Assembly: GCA_026713285.1 (NCBI GenBank)
Contig: JAPOOT010000335.1
Coordinates: 1-10,972, forward strand
DNA: 10,972 bases
Reading direction: 5' to 3'
From: Gemmatimonadota bacterium
Lineage (GTDB): Bacteria; JAAXHH01
A program made the translations under genes and the position numbers. Below are positions 7,401 through 10,972 of the stretch, piece by piece; the stretch's first letter is position 1; the number at the start of each line of letters is the position of its first letter. The notes under the pieces are model-generated. The model worked only from the letters and a program-made list of their open reading frames with translations, was not told the origin of the DNA and made no database searches.

Positions 7401-7781
7401 CAGCAGACGGCAGAGGTGAGCGTAGCCGTCCCGGTCCTGGACCAGCAGAAGGATCTCCGAGCCGTCCCGGAGGCTGACCTGCGATCCCACGACCAGGTGG
7501 ACGTCCAGTTCCCGGGCGCGGACGTGGGCTCGCACGATGCCGTACACCCCGTTGCGGTCGGTGAGAGCCAGGGACGGGACGCCCAGGTAGCGGCAGGCCT
7601 CCACCAGTTCCTCGGGATGGCTGGCCCCTTCCAGGAAGGAGTAGTTGCTCTTGCACCAGAGGGGGGCATAGGCGCCGTCTGAAGATATCGCGCCCACGCG
7701 TTCCCGGCGCGGCCGGCCAGGCGACACAAATCCATTCGTGGCCGCCGGACGCGACCCGGTTTTTGTTTTCTCGGTATTCAT
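4416..7781 (-). CDS. dnaE2: Error-prone DNA polymerase III alpha subunit DnaE2 (ImuC)
   Basis: A 1121-aa C-family DNA polymerase, the usual size for DnaE2. Domains in order: PHP domain (SNYSFLEGASHPEELVEA from about residue 45), polymerase palm with PDIDLDIE (D432, D434) and third catalytic Asp D580 in KVDLLGLGALN, fingers, HhH-like segment, and a C-terminal OB fold (VTFMTLEDETGFVNLVIWEK). It ends in SRDFR as DnaE2 proteins commonly do. It performs translesion synthesis in complex with ImuA and ImuB after SOS induction. In the PHP domain the usual His-x-His is W42-C-K44 and TDH is TDR, so the metal site looks lost. The frame extends to a TTG at 7802, but the ATG at 7781 is preferred; neither has a strong Shine-Dalgarno. 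It starts 60 nt after imuB in the same operon. Two in-frame low-complexity insertions are listed separately. Confidence 0.96.
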   Translation of the reverse strand: MNTEKTKTGSRPAATNGFVSPGRPRRERVGAISSDGAYAPLWCKSNYSFLEGASHPEELVEACRYLGVPSLALTDRNGVYGIVRAHVRARELDVHLVVGSQVSLRDGSEILLLVQDRDGYAHLCRLLTAGHLRGAKGNCRVSWEEVCRHSPGLIALWIAAPGRDAGASSAPDLSASASTLEGASPAPGFSASAPILEPLRAAFKDRLYVVLVRHRRAEEALKEIRLRELADRFGLPTVAAVEVLYHAPERRPLQDVLTCIREGVTLPAAGRLIRPNDQHALKAPEDMARLFEDDPASLERTREVAARCTFSLAELRYRYPLERLPNGKTSIQYLEERTFEGAARRLGDKFETQVPQLKKELALIRELEYEGYFLTMHEIVEYCRREHILCQGRGSAANSAVCFALGITGVDPTQVNLLFERFISRERAEPPDIDLDIEHNRREEVIRHVYRKYGRTHAAMVANVVRYRHRSAIREVGKVLEIPATGLDRLARQVSHGQWDEDFIRQAGLDPENPALRHLNALVREIQDFPRHLSIHPGGFLLGHHPVHDLVPIENATMEGRTVIQWDKEDVEDAGLFKVDLLGLGALNLLHLGFDLLRRHRRMELSLATLPREDAATFDLICRSDTVGVFQIESRAQMAMLGRLKPRNYYDLVIEISIVRPGPITGGMVHPYLRRRNGEEEITYPHESLVPVLEKTLGVPLFQEQVMQLAMVAADYTPGEADQLRRDMAAWRRSGRIERHRERLVSRMIKKGIRQEFAEHVFMQIRGFGEYGFPESHAASFAHIAYATAYLRCHYPAEFTCALLNAQPMGFYSPSTIVNDAGIHGVEVRPVSIRRSRWDCTLEEIGAGDKGAGHIVRDAAGNAAGNGSRGAAGNGHAGADGAGTRPPFAVRMGLRYVRGLGKGDGERLEAAMDQAPFRDVADVARRTGLHEDKLESLAEAGAFACFGQDRRGALWQVLGTETGGPPPLPLKSRGARPRFQPLNSLETILWDHQAAGHSVQGHLLKPRRAELAARGLPTARELNGMPDGRSVRYVGLVICRQRPGTAQGVTFMTLEDETGFVNLVIWEKVFERNALLARTLHCMGVTGNLQVGEGVVHLVVESVWDPKLEDRTLRLRSRDFR
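5133..5210 (-). repeat. Ala-Gly-Asn low-complexity insert in DnaE2
   Basis: An in-frame stretch encodes repeated AAGNG-like units (AAGN, AAGNG, GAAGNG, HAGADGAG) between the polymerase core and the HhH/OB region. It probably forms a flexible loop. The DNA contains repeated CCGGCCGCG-like segments, so slippage could explain it. Confidence 0.5.
7191..7286 (-). repeat. 48-bp tandem duplication inside dnaE2
   Basis: Positions 7191-7238 and 7239-7286 align without gaps, 39 of 48 bases identical by my count. In the protein they give two copies of a pattern like GAS-AP-xSASA-x-LE within the PHP domain. The length is a multiple of three, so the frame is kept. It looks like an old slippage duplication in a surface loop. 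Confidence 0.7.
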
Positions 7782-7841
7782 GATGATCTCAGCGGCCGAC
7801 AAGGCTGGACAGGACCGAAAGGATCGAAGAGATTCCGGCCA

Positions 7842-9332
7842 TCATTCCACCCGGCCCTGGACGTACCAGCGGCCCCGCCGGTGGTCGTAATAGACCCAGA
7901 GGGTTTCGCCCCGGGCGGTATCGACGAAGCGATAGTCCCTCCGGACCTCCCGTACCCACCATCCGCCGCTGACCAGGTGTTCCGGGGGCGGACCGGGACC
8001 CGAAGACGCCTGCCAGTGCACGGGCTGGCCTTCCAGGACGCGGGGACTGGCGTGGGCGCGCCGCACCAGGGAGCGCACGGCGACGGGCCGGGGACTGGCC
8101 GCTGCGAGCTTGCCGAAGGGCCGCCACGCGAAACGGGCCTCCGGCAGGTGCGCCGAGGCCAGCCGGGCCGTGAGGACCGAATCGGGTCCGAACTCGGCGC
8201 GGACCCGTGCCAGGGCCCGCATGGCCGACCCGGTATCGCGGTCCGGGTTCTCCTGCAGCAGGTTCAGTTTATCGGCGGTGACGCCCACGGCCTCCACCTC
8301 GAGGGCCAACTCCACCGGGGGGAAGGGGAAGGAGACCGTTTCCAGATGCAGACCGGCCAGCTCCAGCAGGATCTTCGCGTCCAGCGTCGGTTCGGCCGCC
8401 TGGACCCGGCAGCGGTGCCGCGTTCCGTTCTCCTGCCGGAACGCCATCCGGAGGGCGGCGGCCGCCTGGTATCTTTCGCCCGCGGCCTTCAGCAGGGGCG
8501 CCAGCAACTGGGACACCCGGAACAGGAGGCACCGGGCATCGGACTCGTTATCGTCCAGTTCCATCCGGGCCTGGAGCGGTTCGGGAAGCGCCCGGGGCTG
8601 GAGGGGCAAGGGGCGGTCACCCGACGCGAAGCGGTAGAGTTCCCTCGCCTGCTCGCCGAGATGCCGGGCGATACGCTCCCCGGGAAGCGCCAGGAAGTCC
8701 CCCACGGTATGCACGGCCAGCTTGTCCAGCCGTTCCCGCAGTTTCGGCTCGAGTTGCAGGTGCACCAGCTCCACCTTGCGGTATTCGGCTTCCTCGGCTT
8801 CCACGGACGGGAGTACGATTACCCCGTTCCTCGCCCTGGCGACGGCATAGGCGCCGAAGCGGCTGAAACCGACCACGACGCTCGCCGAAAGCTCCAGCGC
8901 GGCGAGGGCGGCATGCATCTGTCCGGCCCAGTCCTCCAGCGACACGTAGAGCCAATCCAGTCCCCCCGCATCCACCCAGAAGATCCCCGGTTCCTCCCCG
9001 CTCGGTTCCACCCGGGGGCTGAAGCGGTCCAGTGCGCCGTGGACCTGCCGGACCGCGGCCCGGGCCTCCTCCTCCGAAACCGTCCCGGCGCACAGGCCGC
9101 GATCCAGGGAGAGGGCCGCGGCGTACTTCATGCCCGGCCGGATCCCGCCCCGGACGGCCGCGGCGTTGAGCCACAGGATGGGGCTCAGGGGTTTTTCTTC
9201 CTCTACCACCGCCACCGGTCTCTCCCGCCACTGCGGATGGCTCCGCAGCAGGAGCTGCAGCGGCAGCGCCCGGATGTTAATGCAGGCCGTCCGGCCCGCG
9301 GCAGATTTCGGTGTGGCGCCAGCCCGGTCCAT
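7842..9332 (-). CDS. imuB: ImuB, catalytically degenerate Y-family polymerase homologue
   Basis: A 496-aa Y-family protein of the ImuB type: palm/fingers region, little-finger-like segment to about residue 390, then a C-terminal tail resembling the small domain common in ImuB relatives (SGGWWVREVRRDYRFVDTARG...GRWYVQG). Two of three catalytic carboxylates are missing: the first is N19 in CINIRALP, and in the SIDE-like motif D121 is kept but the next residue is A122. It is therefore probably not a polymerase but the hub that links ImuA, DnaE2 and the sliding clamp. At the place where ImuB proteins usually carry the clamp motif (QLxLF), this one has K355-LNLL. The ATG at 9332 overlaps imuA by 56 bp, and GAAGGA 9-10 nt upstream supports it. 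Translation is likely coupled within the SOS operon. Confidence 0.93.
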   Translation of the reverse strand: MDRAGATPKSAAGRTACINIRALPLQLLLRSHPQWRERPVAVVEEEKPLSPILWLNAAAVRGGIRPGMKYAAALSLDRGLCAGTVSEEEARAAVRQVHGALDRFSPRVEPSGEEPGIFWVDAGGLDWLYVSLEDWAGQMHAALAALELSASVVVGFSRFGAYAVARARNGVIVLPSVEAEEAEYRKVELVHLQLEPKLRERLDKLAVHTVGDFLALPGERIARHLGEQARELYRFASGDRPLPLQPRALPEPLQARMELDDNESDARCLLFRVSQLLAPLLKAAGERYQAAAALRMAFRQENGTRHRCRVQAAEPTLDAKILLELAGLHLETVSFPFPPVELALEVEAVGVTADKLNLLQENPDRDTGSAMRALARVRAEFGPDSVLTARLASAHLPEARFAWRPFGKLAAASPRPVAVRSLVRRAHASPRVLEGQPVHWQASSGPGPPPEHLVSGGWWVREVRRDYRFVDTARGETLWVYYDHRRGRWYVQGRVE

Positions 9333-9912
9333 GAAGTCTGTCCTTCAGGATTTCGATTTCACATTGAAAACGGTCCACCGCCAGGCGGCGGCAGGAGGTC
9401 TGGCCCCTCAGGGTGACCATCGGCCCCAGCGAAGGCGCCTCCCGGGATTTGGCGGTCAGGCACAGCAGGGCGGCGTGGTGATCCCGCGCCTGCCGGGCCA
9501 GGCGCACCTGCAGCGGCACGGGGACCCTGGAATCGGCGTGCAGGTCCATCACCACCAGCCCGAAGCCGCCCGATCGCAGGACCCGGTCCCCCGCCCGCGC
9601 CGCGGCCCGGGCGTCCGGTACGCGGATGACCACCAGGGCGTCCAGGTCCACGCCGCTCTCCGCCGCGTCCGGCGCGAAGAAGGTATCCGGCGTTGCCGTG
9701 ATCCATGCCGCCGGCTCGCCCTCGAGCTGGGCGTCCAGCACCAGCCGGAAGGCGGCCGTCAGCAGGGCGGCCCCGGGGACGGACGAGAGCTCGCAGAGCC
9801 GCCCGGCCAGCTGGGCCCGCGACCACTGCGGCTGCTCTTCCCGTTTCTTGACGGGCATACGCGTGAAATAGGGTTCGAGATCCTGCAGATCCCGGTCCTG
9901 CGGGGACGACAT
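9277..9912 (-). CDS. imuA: ImuA, RecA-like mutasome protein without Walker A
   Basis: A 211-aa RecA/SulA-like protein. It aligns with the RecA core after the P-loop: helix LLTAAFRLVLDAQLEGEPAAW, the GVDLDALVVI strand, and a Walker B-like GLVVMD ending in D123. Where the Walker A should be (about residues 42-52) the sequence is ELSSVPGAALLT, with no GxxxxGKT, so ATP binding is doubtful. The C-terminus (EIEILKDRLHGPGWRH) is typical of ImuA. ImuA partners ImuB and DnaE2 and is thought to control their activity at RecA filaments. The ATG at 9912 has AAAAGGAA (9918-9925) six nt upstream, overlapping the lexA stop codon; the lexA-imuA gap is 11 nt. Cotranscription and SOS control from the lexA promoter follow from this layout. 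Confidence 0.9.
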   Translation of the reverse strand: MSSPQDRDLQDLEPYFTRMPVKKREEQPQWSRAQLAGRLCELSSVPGAALLTAAFRLVLDAQLEGEPAAWITATPDTFFAPDAAESGVDLDALVVIRVPDARAAARAGDRVLRSGGFGLVVMDLHADSRVPVPLQVRLARQARDHHAALLCLTAKSREAPSLGPMVTLRGQTSCRRLAVDRFQCEIEILKDRLHGPGWRHTEICRGPDGLH

Positions 9913-9923
9913 GATGGTTCCTT

Positions 9924-10538
9924 TTACTCAACGCTCCGCCGCACCTCGATGACCTTGCCCAGCAGCGAAAAAGGCGCTCCGTCCTCCCGGGGGATGATCG
10001 GGCTGAAGGCCTCGTTCTCCGGATGCAGCTCGACGCGGCCGTCCCGCTCCCGGTACCGTTTGACCGTCGTCTCGTCGCCCACCAGGGCCACCACGATGTC
10101 CCCCGGAACGGCCGTCGGCTGCCGGCGCACGATCATGATGTCCCCCGGCAGGATGCCGGCATGAAGCATGCTCTCCCCCTCCACGGCCAGCGCGAAGAGC
10201 TCATCGTCGTCGAAACGCGTCTGCACCATGATGTATTCCGGCGGATCCTCCATGGCCTCGGTCAGCTCGCCCGCCTGTACGCGCCCCAGCATGGCGATCA
10301 ACTGGGGCGGACGGGCCTTGCCGAACTCCGGCAGCCGGTAACCCCGGGACCTGCCGTCCACCTTGGCGAGCTTCCCCTCGGACACCAGCTTCTCCAGGTG
10401 CTGGCGGGCGGACTGGACCGCCCGGAACCCGAAGGCGCGCTGCACGTCCCGGGTCGTGGGCGGGGTCCCGATCAAGATCCGTTCCCGCACGAAATCGTAG
10501 ATCTTCTCCCTGGTCTTTCCAGGTGGCGTGTAGGCCAT
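9924..10538 (-). CDS. lexA: LexA SOS repressor / self-cleaving protease
   Basis: A 204-aa LexA of normal length. An N-terminal winged helix-turn-helix (PPTTRDVQRAFGFRAVQSARQHLEKL, residues 26-51) binds the operator; a C-terminal S24 peptidase domain carries the A89-G90 cleavage bond in RVQAGEL, nucleophile S123 in VEGESM and base K160 in TTVKRY. RecA filaments trigger self-cleavage after DNA damage, freeing the promoter. The frame is open to 10694, but GGAGA 6-7 nt before the ATG at 10538, the MAYTPPGKT start and the position of the promoter fix the start here. It is the first gene of the imuA-imuB-dnaE2 operon, so it represses its own operon and can restore shut-off. The recognition segment differs from E. 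coli LexA, in keeping with the unusual operator upstream. Confidence 0.96.
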   Translation of the reverse strand: MAYTPPGKTREKIYDFVRERILIGTPPTTRDVQRAFGFRAVQSARQHLEKLVSEGKLAKVDGRSRGYRLPEFGKARPPQLIAMLGRVQAGELTEAMEDPPEYIMVQTRFDDDELFALAVEGESMLHAGILPGDIMIVRRQPTAVPGDIVVALVGDETTVKRYRERDGRVELHPENEAFSPIIPREDGAPFSLLGKVIEVRRSVE

Positions 10539-10675
10539 GATTCTTCTCCGATTTGTCTTCTCGAGTCCAAGGATGGTGCAAGGGGACGGCACGTCATCAA
10601 TATGGCCGATGCGCCAATTCGACCGGCGTACCAACAGACGTCCCATAACGATCAGCGCGTCAAATGAGCGTCTGA
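10539..10675 (-). other. Untranslated leader of the lexA operon, about 137 nt
   Basis: Predicted from the promoter below to the lexA ATG. It is long for a simple leader and codes for nothing I recognise. It contains an AACAGAC half-site (10633-10639) and a TTTGTCTT sequence (10552-10559) that resemble halves of the upstream palindrome, but neither is a full palindrome. It could equally mean that the real start of transcription is nearer the gene. Confidence 0.35.
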
Positions 10676-10681
10676 AAATCC

Positions 10682-10710
10682 ATAAAACAGACATTTGTCT
10701 GTTATGTCAA
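10682..10710 (-). promoter_or_regulatory. lexA operon promoter
   Basis: On the minus strand TTGACA (10710-10705) is a perfect -35. After a 17-bp spacer comes TTTTAT (10687-10682), four of six to the -10 consensus. Transcription would start near 10675. A palindromic operator fills the spacer, giving a classic repressor-occlusion layout. Confidence 0.72.
10686..10703. promoter_or_regulatory. Probable LexA operator, perfect 18-bp palindrome
   Basis: AACAGACATTTGTCTGTT is a perfect inverted repeat of two 8-bp arms (AACAGACA/TGTCTGTT) around TT. It lies exactly between the -35 and -10 of the lexA promoter. It differs from the E. coli type (CTGT-N8-ACAG), the Gram-positive type (GAAC-N4-GTTC) and the alphaproteobacterial direct repeat (GTTC-N7-GTTC). 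That LexA binds it is inferred from position and symmetry. Confidence 0.75.
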
Positions 10711-10818
10711 GCAGTTTTTAAGATTGGTGGAGATTGAGGACGAACAAAGGGCTATTGAAAGAACTATCGGAATGCCAAGCGCGTTGTCCGGCGTTTGTGG
10801 GCGTGGGTTTTAAGACGA

Positions 10819-10972
10819 ATGTTACGGGAGGATCAGGGAGTGGGGCGTACGGCGGATTGCGATAAACCGGATTATGGGTCCTTCGTTCGGTCTGCGCTGA
10901 AGGGTAGACTGAAAGAGCAACTACTTGACCGGCTCTACCTCAAGATCTCGACATATCTTCTTTGCCAACAAG
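10819..10972 (+). CDS. Possible 5' part of an unrecognised gene, cut by window end
   Basis: A frame open from 10759 to the window end can start at ATG 10819 or GTG 10840; GGGAGGA (10826-10832) lies 7 nt before the GTG and is a good Shine-Dalgarno. The C-terminal visible part (LKGRLKEQLLDRLYLKIS) looks protein-like and helical. I do not recognise a family. The upstream stretch 10711-10818 has nothing else I can support. It would be divergent from lexA. This may be a chance frame. Confidence 0.25.
   Translation, partial: MLREDQGVGRTADCDKPDYGSFVRSALKGRLKEQLLDRLYLKISTYLLCQQ

Noticed and set aside
4992..7682. An 896-codon open frame on the + strand opposite dnaE2
   Set aside because: It is the antisense shadow of a GC-rich gene; the translation is rich in His/Gln/Val/Gly with no domain, while the minus strand gives a full DnaE2.
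7782..7802. TTG start of dnaE2 at 7802
   Set aside because: No Shine-Dalgarno and only seven extra residues; the ATG at 7781 is simpler.
7881..9416. A 511-codon + strand frame opposite imuB, and a 344-codon one at 9130-10164
   Set aside because: Both are antisense to clear ImuB, ImuA and LexA reading frames and have no recognisable motif.
10539..10694. N-terminal extension of LexA by 52 residues
   Set aside because: It would be translated from upstream of the predicted transcription start and across the operator; the ATG at 10538 has a good Shine-Dalgarno and gives normal LexA length.

Overview
The window reads as a piece of a GC-rich bacterial chromosome dominated by DNA repair and mutagenesis genes, with two accessory insertions: a toxin-antitoxin pair and a repeat-flanked ATPase gene. 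The organism cannot be named from sequence alone. The lexA-imuA-imuB-dnaE2 layout, the PolB-like exonuclease and a DUF4143 ATPase fit an environmental Gram-negative-type lineage. Gemmatimonadota, Latescibacterota or deltaproteobacterial relatives are guesses only.

Left part (1-2658, all + strand): a stand-alone GIY-YIG nuclease resembling the UvrC N-terminal domain; a two-gene AbrB/MazE-type antitoxin plus VapC PIN-toxin operon (ATGA overlap) with a near-consensus promoter and short repeats spaced 19-20 bp; then a stand-alone DEDDy 3'-5' exonuclease of the PolB-exo2 family (PF10108 type), preceded by a hairpin and a direct repeat.

Middle (about 2770-4365, minus-strand gene): an AAA_14/DUF4143 ATPase whose base composition is visibly less GC-rich than its neighbours. 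Same-orientation arrays of 16-bp units with a 22-23 bp period lie on both sides of it. The same unit pair (CGGCTGATTGCAAGTT, then CGTCCAA-TG-AAGTT) occurs at both ends, and one unit forms the last codons of the gene. This is the strongest candidate for an undescribed element here.

Right part (4416-10710, all minus strand): a complete SOS mutagenesis operon, lexA > imuA > imuB > dnaE2. LexA keeps its Ala-Gly cleavage site and Ser/Lys dyad. ImuA is a RecA-like protein without a Walker A motif, ImuB is a Y-family protein that has lost catalytic carboxylates, and DnaE2 is the error-prone polymerase. A perfect 18-bp palindrome (AACAGACATTTGTCTGTT) sits between the -35 and -10 of the lexA promoter and is very probably the LexA operator; it does not match the classical LexA box types. 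The model is that DNA damage triggers LexA self-cleavage, which derepresses the whole operon and yields the ImuA-ImuB-DnaE2 mutasome for lesion bypass.

The last 260 bp upstream of lexA hold at most the start of a divergent, unrecognised open frame.
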